Positions 26,319 to 38,288 of a stretch of 64,000 nt of DNA are shown here, in pieces. Within the stretch, counting starts at the first letter, position 1, and every line of letters starts with the position of its first letter. The notes under the pieces were generated by a model, which worked only from the letters and a program-made list of their open reading frames with translations, was not told the origin of the DNA and made no database searches. Source of the stretch: Gammaproteobacteria bacterium (GTDB lineage Bacteria; Pseudomonadota; Gammaproteobacteria; Ga0077554; Ga007554); contig JAMPIW010000001.1 of the NCBI GenBank assembly GCA_040183005.1, positions 1-64,000 of the forward strand, read 5' to 3'. Both the position numbers and the translations under genes were made by a program.

Positions 26319-26744
26319 TTAACGACCCAACTTCTTACGCATTTTTTGTATGGTCTGCAGTTGCGCCATTGCCTCTGCAAGCTCGGTCTGCGCCTGAGCA
26401 TAATCAAACTCGGAAACCTGATCCTGCAGCTTCTGTTCGGCGTGGTGCTTAGCCTCAAGCGCTGCCGCCTCATCAAGATCCTTGGCGCGCTGTGCTGTGT
26501 CGCTGAGAATCGTGATGCTATGCGGCTGGATTTCCAGAACTCCGCCAGAAACATAGAAAAACTCTTCTTCGCCTTCAGGGGTACGCACTCTTACCTCACC
26601 CGCTTTAAGACGGGTGAGGAGCGGGGCGTGGCGCGGCATGATACCGAGTTCGCCCATCACTCCGGGCGCGAACACCATGTGCGCCGGGCCGGAGAAGATC
26701 TCCGCCTCTGCGCTAACGATGTCTACGTGCATGGTCATGGCCAT
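26319..26744 (-). CDS. atpC: F1Fo ATP synthase epsilon subunit
   Basis: Central-stalk subunit that couples and self-inhibits F1. 141 residues: N-terminal beta-sandwich ([49 protein letters not shown]) and a C-terminal two-helix arm from about residue 88 ([17 protein letters not shown]...[14 protein letters not shown]). Last gene of the atp operon, 26 bp after atpD. The alternative start a few codons in (MTMHVDIV) is equally plausible. Confidence 0.95.
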   Translation of the reverse strand: MAMTMHVDIVSAEAEIFSGPAHMVFAPGVMGELGIMPRHAPLLTRLKAGEVRVRTPEGEEEFFYVSGGVLEIQPHSITILSDTAQRAKDLDEAAALEAKHHAEQKLQDQVSEFDYAQAQTELAEAMAQLQTIQKMRKKLGR

Positions 26745-26770
26745 ATTTTACTCCTGCGTGGACTACCGGA

Positions 26771-28159
<1,389 letters not shown>

Positions 28160-28211
28160 TCACACATAAAGATAAAAAAACGATGTCGGTTGGGCTCAAC
28201 CCAACCACTTG

Positions 28212-29075
28212 TTATACGGCCGCAGCGCCAGCCACGATCTCGGACAGTTCCTGGGTAATCGCCGCCTGACGCGCCTTGTTGTAGGCCAACTGCAAATCAC
28301 CAATCAGATCGCCCGCGTTGTCGGAAGCGCTCTTCATCGCCACCATGCGCGCCGCTTGTTCGGAGGAGAGATTTTCCACCACACCCTGATAAACCAACGA
28401 TTCGATATAGCGCATCAACAAGCCGTCCAGCACGTCTTTGGCATCCGGCTCGTAGAGATAATCCCAATGATGCTTGAGCTGCGGATCATCCACGCCGTGG
28501 ATCGGCAGCAGTTGCTCGACGTGGGGCCGCTGCGTCATGGTGTTTACAAACTCGTTGTACACCAGGAACAACCGGTCAATTTGACCGGCATCGTAGGCAT
28601 CCAGCATTACCTTCACCACCCCGATCAGGTCTGCCACCTGAGGTGTATCGCCCAGGTGTGAAGACTGCGCGATGACATTGCCGCCCAGGCGCTTAAAGAA
28701 GGCATTGGACTTTGCGCCTATGGTGCACAGATCAATCCTGACACCTTTCTCATTCCACTCGCGCATGGTGCGCACGGTGGCCTTGAACATATTGGCGTTC
28801 AGTCCGCCGCACAAACCGCGGTCAGAAGAAATGATGATAAACCCTACACCCTTCTTGACTTCCCGATCCTGCAAATAGGGATGTTTGTACTCCGGATGCG
28901 CGTGCGCCAGATGACCGATCACATTGCGGATCTTCTCCGCATAGGGACGCGCGGCATCCATGCGGTCCTGCGCCTTGCGCATCTTGCTGGCGGCCACCAT
29001 TTCCATGGCGCGGGTGATCTTTTGCGTGTTTTTTACGCTCTTGATCTTAGTGCGGATTTCTTTACCGACGGCCAT
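28212..29075 (-). CDS. atpG: F1Fo ATP synthase gamma subunit
   Basis: Rotating central shaft, 287 residues, with the diagnostic N-terminal helix [35 protein letters not shown], the mid-domain [13 protein letters not shown] and the C-terminal helix [41 protein letters not shown]. Between atpA (14-bp gap) and atpD. Confidence 0.98.
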   Translation of the reverse strand: MAVGKEIRTKIKSVKNTQKITRAMEMVAASKMRKAQDRMDAARPYAEKIRNVIGHLAHAHPEYKHPYLQDREVKKGVGFIIISSDRGLCGGLNANMFKATVRTMREWNEKGVRIDLCTIGAKSNAFFKRLGGNVIAQSSHLGDTPQVADLIGVVKVMLDAYDAGQIDRLFLVYNEFVNTMTQRPHVEQLLPIHGVDDPQLKHHWDYLYEPDAKDVLDGLLMRYIESLVYQGVVENLSSEQAARMVAMKSASDNAGDLIGDLQLAYNKARQAAITQELSEIVAGAAAV

Positions 29076-29089
29076 TTATCTGCTCCTGG

Positions 29090-30631
29090 TTACCAGACGC
29101 TGCTCGCCTTGAAGGCCTTGATCGTCTCGCGCATGCCGTTGGCAATGTCGTTGTTATAATCGCCGCTCTTGTTGATAAGATCCAACAATTCGGCGCTATT
29201 GGCTCTGGCATAGGCATGCAAGGCCTGCTCGAAATCCACGACCTTTTTGCGGTCCACATCATCCAAGAAGCCTTCGCTGGCGGCAAACAACGACAACGCC
29301 TGCTCGGCAACGGAAAGCGGTGCGTACTGCTTCTGTTTCATCAGCTCGGTGACGCGCTGACCGCGCTCAATCTGCTTGCGGGTCGTCTCATCCAGGTCAG
29401 ACGCGAACTGGGCGAATGCCGCAAGTTCACGGTACTGAGCCAGATCAAGACGCACACCACCACCGAGTTTCTTGATAATCTTGGTCTGAGCTGCACCACC
29501 GACACGTGACACTGACAGGCCGGCGTTGATAGCGGGGCGGACACCGGCATTGAACAGATCGGTTTCGAGGAAGATCTGTCCGTCGGTGATCGAGATCACG
29601 TTGGTGGGCACGAATGCCGACACGTCACCGGCCTGGGTCTCAATGATCGGCAGTGCGGTCAGTGAGCCGGTCTTACCCTTGACTTCCCCATTGGTGATCT
29701 TTTCCACATGCTCGGCATTGATGCGTGCAGCACGTTCCAGCAGGCGCGAATGCAGGTAGAACACATCGCCCGGATAGGCTTCGCGGCCCGGCGGGCGGCG
29801 CAGCAACAACGACACTTGGCGGTAGGCCCAGGCCTGCTTGGTCAGATCGTCATAAACAATCAGTGCATCCTCACCGCGGTCGCGGAAATATTCACCCATC
29901 GCGCAGCCGGCATAGGGGGCAATAAACTGCATGGCGGCGGAGTCGGAGGCGCCGGCAGCCACCACGATGGTGTGGGCCAGTGCGCCGTGTTCTTCCAGCT
30001 TGCGCACCACGGCGGCAATGGAGGAGGCCTTCTGGCCAACCGCCACATAGATACACTTAACGCCGGTACCTTTCTGGTTGATGATGGCGTCGATGGCCAC
30101 GGCAGTCTTGCCTGTCTGACGGTCACCGATAATCAGCTCACGCTGACCGCGCCCGATAGGCACCATCGCATCGATAGCTTTTAGACCGGTCTGTACCGGC
30201 TGGTTCACCGACTGGCGGCTGATGACGCCCGGCGCCACTTTCTCAATCGGGGACATGCCGCTGGCCTTGATCGGCCCTTTCCCATCAATCGGGATACCCA
30301 GGGAATCAACAACACGCCCCAGCAGGCCTTCACCGACCGGCACCTCAAGGATCTTGCCGGTGCACTTGACGCTGTCGCCTTCGCTGATATGCTCGTAGTC
30401 GCCCAGAATCACCGCGCCAACCGAATCACGCTCAAGATTGAGCGCCATACCGTAGGTGTTACCAGAAAATTCGATCATTTCACCCTGCATCACGTCGGCC
30501 AGACCATGGACACGCGCAATACCATCGGCGACGCTGACCACAGTGCCCTCGGTGCGAGCCTCGGTCACCACCTCGAATTTCTCGATCCGCTGTTTAATCA
30601 GCTCGCTGATTTCTGTAGCGCTCAATTGCAT
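29090..30631 (-). CDS. atpA: F1Fo ATP synthase alpha subunit
   Basis: Non-catalytic nucleotide-binding F1 subunit, 513 residues. N-terminal [21 protein letters not shown], Walker [21 protein letters not shown], Walker [34 protein letters not shown] and the arginine finger region [11 protein letters not shown]. The 98-bp gap to upstream atpH is wider than others in this operon but holds only short GC-rich inverted segments. Confidence 0.98.
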   Translation of the reverse strand: MQLSATEISELIKQRIEKFEVVTEARTEGTVVSVADGIARVHGLADVMQGEMIEFSGNTYGMALNLERDSVGAVILGDYEHISEGDSVKCTGKILEVPVGEGLLGRVVDSLGIPIDGKGPIKASGMSPIEKVAPGVISRQSVNQPVQTGLKAIDAMVPIGRGQRELIIGDRQTGKTAVAIDAIINQKGTGVKCIYVAVGQKASSIAAVVRKLEEHGALAHTIVVAAGASDSAAMQFIAPYAGCAMGEYFRDRGEDALIVYDDLTKQAWAYRQVSLLLRRPPGREAYPGDVFYLHSRLLERAARINAEHVEKITNGEVKGKTGSLTALPIIETQAGDVSAFVPTNVISITDGQIFLETDLFNAGVRPAINAGLSVSRVGGAAQTKIIKKLGGGVRLDLAQYRELAAFAQFASDLDETTRKQIERGQRVTELMKQKQYAPLSVAEQALSLFAASEGFLDDVDRKKVVDFEQALHAYARANSAELLDLINKSGDYNNDIANGMRETIKAFKASSVW

Positions 30632-30729
30632 TATCTAATCCTCTATAAAACCTTAAATTAGCGAAACCTTGCGTGGCGCGGGGTGCGCCGGTATTTTCAT
30701 AGTGCGCGGCTTTAAAGTCCGCCCCTACT

Positions 30730-31266
30730 TTATCCTCTCAGCGCGCCAGAGAGCTTAACCAATTGTCCCTTCACTGAACCGTCGATCACCAAGTCCCCGG
30801 CGCGGATAATCGCTCCACCCAGCAAGTCGCTGTCAACTTTGCAGGTCAGGCTGACGTCACGCCCCAAGCGCTTTTTCAGTGCGGCGGCAATATTTTTTTG
30901 CTGTTCCTCACTGACCGGGAACGCGGAAACCACCTCAGCCTGCATGGTCCGCTCCGCTTCTGCACGGTAAAACTCATAGAGCGCGGCAATTTCAGGCAGC
31001 AGCACCAGGCGGTGGTTCACAATCAACACCTTGATCAGGTTTTGAACACCTGGGGTAAGCCGCGCGCCGCCGATATCCAGCAGCAAGCTCTGCAGCCGGT
31101 CACCACGGACCCGAGGATTGGCGATCAGACGCTGCACCCTAATGTCAGCGGTAATCGCCGCCACCAGTTGCAGACTATCGGACCACTCGTGCAATGCCCC
31201 CTGGCTGTGCGCCAGATCAAAAATGGCTTGGGCATAAGGGCGGGCAACAGTAGATTTTTCTGCCAT
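30730..31266 (-). CDS. atpH: F1Fo ATP synthase delta subunit
   Basis: Peripheral-stalk cap linking alpha/beta to subunit b, 178 residues. N-terminal six-helix domain ARPYAQAIFDLAHSQGALHEWSDSL and C-terminal KKRLGRDVSLTCKVDSDLLGGAIIRAGDLVIDGSVKGQLVKLSGAL. Its ATG is 2 bp after the atpF stop, so translation is coupled. Confidence 0.97.
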   Translation of the reverse strand: MAEKSTVARPYAQAIFDLAHSQGALHEWSDSLQLVAAITADIRVQRLIANPRVRGDRLQSLLLDIGGARLTPGVQNLIKVLIVNHRLVLLPEIAALYEFYRAEAERTMQAEVVSAFPVSEEQQKNIAAALKKRLGRDVSLTCKVDSDLLGGAIIRAGDLVIDGSVKGQLVKLSGALRG

Positions 31267-31268
31267 GG

Positions 31269-31739
31269 CTAGATCTGCGCAATTACGTCGTTAAGCACTT
31301 CACTGTGCGATTTGGCGTCGATTTCGCGCTTGAGGATCCTCGCGGCACCGGCCATGGCAACAGATGCCACCTGGCCCCGCAACTGTTCCTTGGCGCGATT
31401 GGTTTCGCGCTCGATCTCGGCCTGAGCAGCGGCAAGCTGGCGGTCGCCTTCGGCGCGGGCATTAACCCGTGCCTCGTCGACTATTGCATTGGCACGCTTC
31501 TCGGCCTGGGCCATGATTTCGGCAGCATTTGCCTTCGCTACTTGCAACTCTTCCTTGGCGCGCTTCTCAGCGAGCTCCAGATCGTGCTTGCCCTTTTCCG
31601 CTGCGGCCAAACCATCCGCGATACGTTTCTGGCGCTCGGCCAGCATGGCGGACATCGGTCCCCACAGCACCTTGTTCACAAACCAGATCAACAGCACGAA
31701 GGCTATCATCTGGGCTATCAGGGTTGCGGTTATATTCAC
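31269..31739 (-). CDS. atpF: F1Fo ATP synthase b subunit
   Basis: Membrane-anchored peripheral stalk, 156 residues: one N-terminal membrane helix ([23 protein letters not shown]) followed by a long charged helix for dimerisation ([45 protein letters not shown]). A single b gene, so the stalk is a homodimer rather than b/b'. Confidence 0.97.
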   Translation of the reverse strand: MNITATLIAQMIAFVLLIWFVNKVLWGPMSAMLAERQKRIADGLAAAEKGKHDLELAEKRAKEELQVAKANAAEIMAQAEKRANAIVDEARVNARAEGDRQLAAAQAEIERETNRAKEQLRGQVASVAMAGAARILKREIDAKSHSEVLNDVIAQI

Positions 31740-31782
31740 GTTACATTCCTCTCGGCATGATCACCGTACAAAGCCGACAGAA

Positions 31783-32115
<333 letters not shown>

Positions 32116-32129
32116 TCAAAAAACCGCTT

Positions 32130-33014
<885 letters not shown>

Positions 33015-33022
33015 TTAACCGC

Positions 33023-33412
33023 TCAGCTTGACCGCGAACCGCTTGCGCCCGCCAAATAAACCAACTGCGCTGCGCCAAAACCGGCGATGGTCGCCAACGG
33101 CGCAAGCTTGAATACCGCCAAACCCAATCCAAACAGCGCCAGCACCATCACAAAGCGTTGTACTGCGCCCATATAGAGCGTCAGCATGACATGCTTGGGG
33201 CCATGCTCGGCCGCCTGCGCTGCTGCGCGGCGCACACCCCGGCGCAACAATAGCGCGGCAGCGATGCTTATGAACGCGCCATACAGCGCGGAGCGCGCCT
33301 CCCAGCCACCCTTGCCAAAATAAAACCCCGCAGCGACCAGCAGGCCAACGACCACCTGCAGGACGATGATCTTGCGGGTTTTTTCAGCAATTTCGTGCTC
33401 GGCGTTATCCAA
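33023..33412 (-). CDS. atpI: ATP synthase accessory subunit I (AtpI)
   Basis: Membrane protein of the UncI/AtpI family that helps c-ring assembly, 129 residues with about four membrane helices (IIVLQVVVGLLVAAGFYFG, SALYGAFISIAAALLL, HVMLTLYMGAVQRFVMVLALFGLGLAV, LATIAGFGAAQLVYLAG). It starts with a TTG at 33412, one base past the TAG of atpZ, with AGGTGGGG upstream in the end of atpZ; the start is therefore decided by translational coupling. Confidence 0.85.
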   Translation of the reverse strand: MDNAEHEIAEKTRKIIVLQVVVGLLVAAGFYFGKGGWEARSALYGAFISIAAALLLRRGVRRAAAQAAEHGPKHVMLTLYMGAVQRFVMVLALFGLGLAVFKLAPLATIAGFGAAQLVYLAGASGSRSS

Positions 33413-33413
33413 T

Positions 33414-33614
33414 CTATCCCCACCTGCTCAACATCTGATGCGCCTTCAGTATGCCACCGACAAAACCGAGACAACCGAAGAGAAACATCAGCAGGGGACG
33501 GGTCTCCAACCAAGAATCCAGGGCATACCCCAGAACAAAACCCACAACGACCATTGCCGCCAGGTGGGAGCCAACTCCCACCAGCAACCAACCCATTTGC
33601 GGAGGGGTCTTCAT
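33414..33614 (-). CDS. atpZ: AtpZ/AtpI-like small membrane protein
   Basis: A 66-residue two-helix protein (MGWLLVGVGSHLAAMVVVGFVLGYALDSWL, PLLMFLFGCLGFVGGILKAHQMLSRW) of the AtpZ family often placed first in atp operons and proposed to assist assembly or divalent-ion transport with AtpI. I start at ATG 33614 (MKTPPQMGW); upstream in-frame codons cover the promoter. First gene of the operon. Confidence 0.8.
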   Translation of the reverse strand: MKTPPQMGWLLVGVGSHLAAMVVVGFVLGYALDSWLETRPLLMFLFGCLGFVGGILKAHQMLSRWG

Positions 33615-33645
33615 GGTGCGCGCGCCGAACAAAAAGACGGGCGGC

Positions 33646-33675
33646 ATTCTAACACTGGGGCAGCACACATCACAA
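33646..33675 (-). promoter_or_regulatory. Putative promoter of the atp operon
   Basis: Minus-strand TTGTGA (33675-33670), 18-bp spacer, TAGAAT (33651-33646), about 30 bp before the atpZ ATG. A 114-bp gap to parB supports a separate start, though readthrough from parAB is also possible. Confidence 0.45.
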
Positions 33676-33728
33676 CCCCAAACTTTGCCAAAATCGCGGT
33701 TCAACCAGACATATGGGAAATAATGGCA

Positions 33729-34607
33729 CTATTTTATGTGCGCCAGGATGCCGTCGAGCTCGTCGAGGCTATTATAATGGATGACCAATTTTCCTGTGCC
33801 GCGCGCGCCGTGCTGCACGTCCACCTTGGCGCCAATTTTCTCAGACAAATTTTCCTGCAATTTGCGGATGTCCGGGTCAAGGTGTCTTTTTTCCTTGGAC
33901 TGCTCGCCCTTTTCTTGGGCGATCAATTGCAAGCGGCGCACCATCTGTTCGGTTTCGCGCACGGATAGCCCCTTGGCAACAACTTGCCGGGCCGCCTCGC
34001 CTTGACTCGCGCCTTGCAGGCCCAACAAAGCGCGCGCATGCCCCATCTCCAGGTCGCCGTGCTCAATCAGGCGCTTGACGTCGTCAGCCAGCTCCAGCAA
34101 GCGTAGCAGATTGCTCACCGCGGCGCGCGAACGTCCCACTGCTTCGGCGGCCTGCTGGTGGGTCATGGCGAACTCATCAATCAGCCGCTGCAGGGCGTTG
34201 GCCTCTTCAAGCGGGTTAAGATTCTCGCGCTGTATATTTTCGATCAGCGACATCGCGATAGCGGCGCGGTCCGGCACGTCGCGCACTATGGCGGGGATCT
34301 CCTGTAGACCAGCGAGCTGCGCGGCACGCCAGCGCCGTTCGCCGGCGATAATCTCGTAGCGGCCGTGCTCAGCCAGCGGGCGCACTATGATGGGCTGCAC
34401 CACGCCCTGGGCGCGGATCGAGCTGGCCAGATCTTCCAGACTTTCCCTATGCATGTCGATGCGTGGCTGATATTTGCCGCGCTGGATCAGATCTACCGGG
34501 AGATTGCGCAAATCACCGGCGGCCTCGCCCTCATCCGACCCTATGGGACGGATATCGCCCAACAAGGCGTTAAGACCTTTACCCAAGCCGCGTTTTTTTG
34601 TCGACAT
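33729..34607 (-). CDS. parB: Chromosome partitioning protein ParB
   Basis: CTPase clamp that loads on parS and spreads, 292 residues from ATG 34607 (MSTKKRGLGKGLNALLGD). N-terminal ParA-stimulating KKRGLGKGLNALLG, then DLIQRGKYQPR, the CTP-binding GERRWRAAQLAGL with ENIQRENLNPLEEANALQRL, and the helix-turn-helix MTHQQAAEAVGRSRAAVSNLLRLL. C-terminal dimer domain ends HYNSLDELDGILAHIK. No parS was found in the window. Confidence 0.97.
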   Translation of the reverse strand: MSTKKRGLGKGLNALLGDIRPIGSDEGEAAGDLRNLPVDLIQRGKYQPRIDMHRESLEDLASSIRAQGVVQPIIVRPLAEHGRYEIIAGERRWRAAQLAGLQEIPAIVRDVPDRAAIAMSLIENIQRENLNPLEEANALQRLIDEFAMTHQQAAEAVGRSRAAVSNLLRLLELADDVKRLIEHGDLEMGHARALLGLQGASQGEAARQVVAKGLSVRETEQMVRRLQLIAQEKGEQSKEKRHLDPDIRKLQENLSEKIGAKVDVQHGARGTGKLVIHYNSLDELDGILAHIK

Positions 34608-34671
34608 ATGCTTCACGTTTCGAGTAGGCCGGGGTATGCGAAACGCGCTCCCCGGTGTTTAAATTTGAGTA

Positions 34672-35535
34672 TCAGGCAACCACGTTCGCGGCAACCTGAC
34701 CTGCGTCCGCTTTTTGTTCCCGGCGCAGCACTTCCCCAGCCAGCGCCAGATAGGCCAAGGCGCCGCGCGAGGCCTTATCATACAGCAATACCGGCAAGCC
34801 GTGGCTGGGAGCTTCGGCGAGACGCACATTGCGCGGGATCACGGTGCGGTAGAGCTGCTCGCCAAAGTGCTGGGCAAGCTGGTCGGAAACTTCATTGGCA
34901 AGATTGTTGCGCGGGTCAAACATGGTGCGCAGCAGGCCTTCGATCCTGAGCTGCGGATTGAGGGTGGCGCGGATCTGCTCAATAGTTTCCATCAGCGCTG
35001 TCAAGCCTTCCAGCGCGTAGTACTCGCACTGCATGGGGATGATCACCGAATGCGCCGCCACCATGGCGTTAACGGTAAGCATGTTCAGCGAGGGCGGACA
35101 ATCTATGATTATGTAGTCGTATTCTGCCTGCACCTGCTCCAGAGCTTGCCGTAGCCGCTGCTCGCGTGCGGCCAAGGGCGGTTTGCCGCGCGCAACGTCG
35201 AGGCGTTCGCGTAGCCGCTGCTCGCTCGCAGTTAGGGACATCAAACTCACCTCGGCGGCGGTCAGGTCGGCGTTGGCGGGCATCAGGACGTAACCAGCCT
35301 GCCCTGCCGCCACGGTGACGCCTGCCGCTTCCTGCTCGCCAAGCAAAACGTCATAACTGGAGAGCGCCAGGGATTTTTTGTCGACGCCGCTGCCCATGGT
35401 AGCGTTCCCTTGAGGGTCGAGATCAACCAGCAGAACACGGCGCTTGGTTGCCGCCAGCGAGGCGGCGAGATTGACGCTGGTGGTCGTCTTGCCGACCCCG
35501 CCCTTCTGGTTGGCTACCGCAATAATCCTGGCCAT
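34672..35535 (-). CDS. parA: Chromosome partitioning ATPase ParA with a 20-codon internal duplication
   Basis: Deviant-Walker ATPase (Soj/ParA), 287 residues from ATG 35535 (MARIIAVANQKGG). Walker A NQKGGVGKTTTSVN, VLLVDLDPQGNATMGSG, Walker B DYIIIDCPPSLN, PMQCEYYALEGLT, and C-terminal NVRLAEAPSHGLPV. Compared with the usual Soj sequence, where one REQRLKEAL-type helix precedes the Walker B strand, this protein has two (SEQRLRERLDV and REQRLRQALEQV) separated by RGKPPLAA, from a 60-bp offset repeat in DNA. The extra segment is in an exposed region, so function is probably kept. parB follows after 64 bp. Confidence 0.96.
   Translation of the reverse strand: MARIIAVANQKGGVGKTTTSVNLAASLAATKRRVLLVDLDPQGNATMGSGVDKKSLALSSYDVLLGEQEAAGVTVAAGQAGYVLMPANADLTAAEVSLMSLTASEQRLRERLDVARGKPPLAAREQRLRQALEQVQAEYDYIIIDCPPSLNMLTVNAMVAAHSVIIPMQCEYYALEGLTALMETIEQIRATLNPQLRIEGLLRTMFDPRNNLANEVSDQLAQHFGEQLYRTVIPRNVRLAEAPSHGLPVLLYDKASRGALAYLALAGEVLRREQKADAGQVAANVVA
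35150..35224. repeat. 15-bp direct repeat, 60-bp offset, inside parA
   Basis: CGTAGCCGCTGCTCG occurs exactly at 35150-35164 and 35210-35224 with weaker similarity on both sides. The offset is a multiple of three, so the duplication adds 20 codons (a second EQRLR helix) without breaking the frame. Confidence 0.75.
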
Positions 35536-35540
35536 GCGCA

Positions 35541-36206
35541 TTAGTTCGCGCCCCTAGCAGCGACACACACGACATGCCGTTTCGCATCCAGCCCCGGCAC
35601 AATCAGCGGATGTACGTCAGCCGCCGCGTAACATTCGGGCACTACAGCCATCTCTTGCGCCGGATACTCACCCTTCATGGCGAGCATGACGCCGCCCGCG
35701 CGGCACAAACGATCCGTAGCGGTCAGCATGTCAACCAGCTCCGAGAACGCACGCGAGATCACTGTATCGAAGGGTTCGTCAGGACGATAGCTCTCAATCC
35801 GGCACGCCTCGACGGTGACATTACTCATCCCCAGATCCGCAACGGCCTGGGTGACAAAACGGGTTTTTTTGCGGTTGCTGTCGAGCAGCACGAAATGTAC
35901 ATCCGGCAGCGCCAACGCCAGCGGAATACCCGGCAGGCCCGCCCCCGTCCCCACATCCAGCACGCGGGGGCCTTTAATGTAGGGCGCCACAGAGAGGCTG
36001 TCGAGCAAGTGACGCATAACCATCTGCACAGGATCGCGTACAGCAGTCAGATTGTAGACGCGGTTCCATTTAGACAGCAGCGCCAGGTAGCCAATGAGTT
36101 TGGCTTGGGTTTGCGGCGGCAGGGGTAAATTCATCTGCTCCAGGCCGCGCGCCAGCAGCACAGACAAATCTTCGTTATTCGATGCTGTTGCAGCAGGCTC
36201 TGTCAC
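35541..36206 (-). CDS. rsmG: 16S rRNA (guanine527-N7)-methyltransferase RsmG
   Basis: SAM-dependent methyltransferase (GidB), 221 residues. I choose GTG 36206 (MTEPAATASNNEDL): GAGG lies about 10 nt upstream and the start then clears the cysQ stop at 36215. Longer in-frame readings would overlap cysQ deeply, and the family is about 207 residues. Motif I VLDVGTGAGLPGIPLAL, LLDSNRKKTRFV, and DTVISRAFSEL. It stops 5 bp before the parA start, so rsmG-parA-parB form one unit. mnmG, its usual partner, is not adjacent; cysQ is. Confidence 0.93.
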   Translation of the reverse strand: MTEPAATASNNEDLSVLLARGLEQMNLPLPPQTQAKLIGYLALLSKWNRVYNLTAVRDPVQMVMRHLLDSLSVAPYIKGPRVLDVGTGAGLPGIPLALALPDVHFVLLDSNRKKTRFVTQAVADLGMSNVTVEACRIESYRPDEPFDTVISRAFSELVDMLTATDRLCRAGGVMLAMKGEYPAQEMAVVPECYAAADVHPLIVPGLDAKRHVVCVAARGAN

Positions 36207-36214
36207 GTTAATAG

Positions 36215-37036
36215 TTAACCTCGGTGCTCTTCCGGTACATATTTCGACCAGTCGTGCCGGCCATCGCCAAATGCAAGAAAGGACGGATTGAGCAGCGAAT
36301 CCTTGGTGTTGTAGCGCAACGGCCGCAGGCTGGTATCGGTGAGCTGGCCACCCGCCTCCTCGACTACACACTGAGCCGCAGCGGTGTCCCACTCAGAGGT
36401 CAGCCCGAGGCGCGGATAAATATCTATTTTACCCTCCGCCACCAGGCAGGACTTGAGCGAGCTGCCGATGCAGATCACCTCGTGATCGGGGAGGTTGGCA
36501 AGAAAGGCATCGAACGCCTCGTTGCGATGCGATTGACTGCCTGCCACCGTCACGCGCCCACCGTCGCAAGGCCGCACACGGATCTGCGTGGGATCACCGC
36601 CATGTTCTTGCTTATATGCGCCGTCACCTTTGCTCGCGAAATAACAAACACCGCTCACCGGAACATACACCACTCCCAGCACAGCCTGATGGTTCTCAAT
36701 CAGCGCAATATTGACCGTAAACTCACCGTTGCGCTTGATGAATTCGCGTGTCCCGTCCAACGGGTCCACCAGCCAGTAACGATTCCACGCCGCCCGCTCC
36801 GCATAGGGGATGGCCGCCGACTCTTCGGACAACACCGGTACGTCAGGCGTGAGTATTTCCAGGCCTGCCAGGATTGCATCATGCGCAGCCATATCGGCAT
36901 CAGTGAGTGGGGAGCGATCATATTTGCTCGCGACACTAAAATCCTGCGCATAGACTTCCATGATCCTGCGCCCGGCATCCTCGGCTATGTCGATTACCGG
37001 CATGAGCAGCTTAGCAAGGCTTTCAATTATCATCAC
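36215..37036 (-). CDS. cysQ: 3'(2'),5'-bisphosphate nucleotidase CysQ
   Basis: Inositol-monophosphatase-fold enzyme that removes PAP formed during sulfate assimilation. 273 residues; metal sites LSEES (Glu71/Glu72) and the signature DPLDGTREF (Asp91), plus C-terminal SEWDTAAAQCVVEEAGG. Overlaps nudE by 14 bp and precedes rsmG by 8 bp. The nudE-cysQ pairing is common in Gammaproteobacteria. Confidence 0.95.
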   Translation of the reverse strand: MMIIESLAKLLMPVIDIAEDAGRRIMEVYAQDFSVASKYDRSPLTDADMAAHDAILAGLEILTPDVPVLSEESAAIPYAERAAWNRYWLVDPLDGTREFIKRNGEFTVNIALIENHQAVLGVVYVPVSGVCYFASKGDGAYKQEHGGDPTQIRVRPCDGGRVTVAGSQSHRNEAFDAFLANLPDHEVICIGSSLKSCLVAEGKIDIYPRLGLTSEWDTAAAQCVVEEAGGQLTDTSLRPLRYNTKDSLLNPSFLAFGDGRHDWSKYVPEEHRG

Positions 37037-37571
37037 GCAATAACTCCCTCACCATGAATAGGGCTGCGATTGAACGCGCCTCGGTACAATCTTCACATTC
37101 AAGCAATTCGCCAAGACGACTCAGGCGCCACGGCACCACCTCGATCTCCTCCGGCTCATCACCAACAGACTTGCTGGGATACAGATCCTGAGCCAGCACC
37201 ACATGCGTGGTATGACTCAGATAACCCGGCGCCACCGTCAGCGAAGTGATGTGCCGCAGCTTCTTTGCGGCGTACCCCACCTCTTCGGCAAGCTCACGAT
37301 TAGCGGCCTCCAGCAGGTCTTCGCCTGGCTCGATGCGGCCCTTGGGCAACGCCAGCTCATAGCGCTGCACCCCGGCAGCGTATTCGCGGATCAGCAACAC
37401 GGTATCCTCGTCCAGCATCGGCACGGCAAGCACCGCGCCACGACTAGAGCCTTTTAACCGCTCATATTGCACAACGACCCCGTTGGAAAACTCCAGGTCC
37501 ATTTGCTCAATGTGAAAGAGCCGCGTCTTGGCTATCGTCTGCGCATCCAAGATCCGAGGGGGTTTACGCAT
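37023..37571 (-). CDS. nudE: ADP compounds hydrolase NudE
   Basis: Nudix hydrolase acting on ADP-ribose, Ap3A and NADH. 182 residues with a perfect Nudix box at 78-100: Gly78, Glu84, Arg92-Glu93-Leu94, Glu96-Glu97 and Gly99. LSHTTHVVLAQDLYPSK and the C-terminal EARSIAALFMVRELL fit NudE rather than ADP-ribose pyrophosphatase NudF. First gene of the leftward run nudE-cysQ-rsmG-parA-parB. Confidence 0.92.
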   Translation of the reverse strand: MRKPPRILDAQTIAKTRLFHIEQMDLEFSNGVVVQYERLKGSSRGAVLAVPMLDEDTVLLIREYAAGVQRYELALPKGRIEPGEDLLEAANRELAEEVGYAAKKLRHITSLTVAPGYLSHTTHVVLAQDLYPSKSVGDEPEEIEVVPWRLSRLGELLECEDCTEARSIAALFMVRELLRDDN

Positions 37572-37760
37572 GCCTGGTTTCTGAGTGAGTTTGAGAGGGT
37601 CCGGAACAGGATTCTACCGGATTATACCGCGTTATTCTTCTGGAGGCCTTGAAAAATCTCCGGCAGCCTTTCAGTTGTTGACGCAACTTGAAATGTGGGA
37701 CACTCACATGCCATTCAACCTAAAAATAGCAATCGGCTGATGGTTATCGGAGAAGAAAGC

Positions 37761-38270
37761 ATGGGAATTACGTTTGACATCCAGAGCGTCCCGCCCACAG
37801 CCACTGACATCGCGACTGCACGTGAACAACTCTTGCGAGACAAGGTTGTGCTCGAACACCGGGACTGGAAGCTTTTTCTGGCGATGATTATAGTCATGGT
37901 CGCACTGTTAATTCTGGCACTGACTGTGGGCCGCCCGCTCCTTGAGCCAGGAAAAAGCAGCTCCATCATTGTTACCTCACTCGTCCTTTTTACCCCGTAC
38001 ATCGTTTTCTGGGTGTTCGCCATCTACGGCAACATTCGCCAGAAGCAAGTGGATACGCCAAAGAAGGACGTGAATAACACCCTTGCGTCTTTGGCCGAAC
38101 TCGCCCCTGATGAAACCGCAAGAATTGCTGCCTGGAACCATCAGGACGCCATTATTGCCGCCTATCAAGCACTGGCCGCCGCCCAGGGAAGGCCACTTGT
38201 TCAGGGAGAAGCAGATGCCATGAAGCACTGGGTAGACGCTCATGCCAACGTGCCTGCGGCAGAAGATTAA
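37761..38270 (+). CDS. Small membrane protein of unknown function
   Basis: A 169-residue protein, family not recognised. ATG 37761 follows GGAGAA by 8 nt. Residues about 38-59 (FLAMIIVMVALLILALTVG) and 70-93 (IIVTSLVLFTPYIVFWVFAIYG) are membrane helices; the remaining C-terminal half is cytoplasmic-looking, helical, Ala-rich and acidic (LASLAELAPDETARIAAWNHQDAIIAAYQALAAAQG). It lies between nudE, transcribed away, and a decayed paiB. Two helices plus a soluble tail could be an accessory of a larger complex, but no partner is visible. Confidence 0.65.
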   Translation: MGITFDIQSVPPTATDIATAREQLLRDKVVLEHRDWKLFLAMIIVMVALLILALTVGRPLLEPGKSSSIIVTSLVLFTPYIVFWVFAIYGNIRQKQVDTPKKDVNNTLASLAELAPDETARIAAWNHQDAIIAAYQALAAAQGRPLVQGEADAMKHWVDAHANVPAAED

Positions 38271-38288
38271 CGTAGAGACCTTCAGGCC

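Noticed and set aside
34608-34625. parS-like half-site (GCTTCACGT) just upstream of parB
   Set aside because: Only one half of the 16-bp parS palindrome matches; the other half does not.
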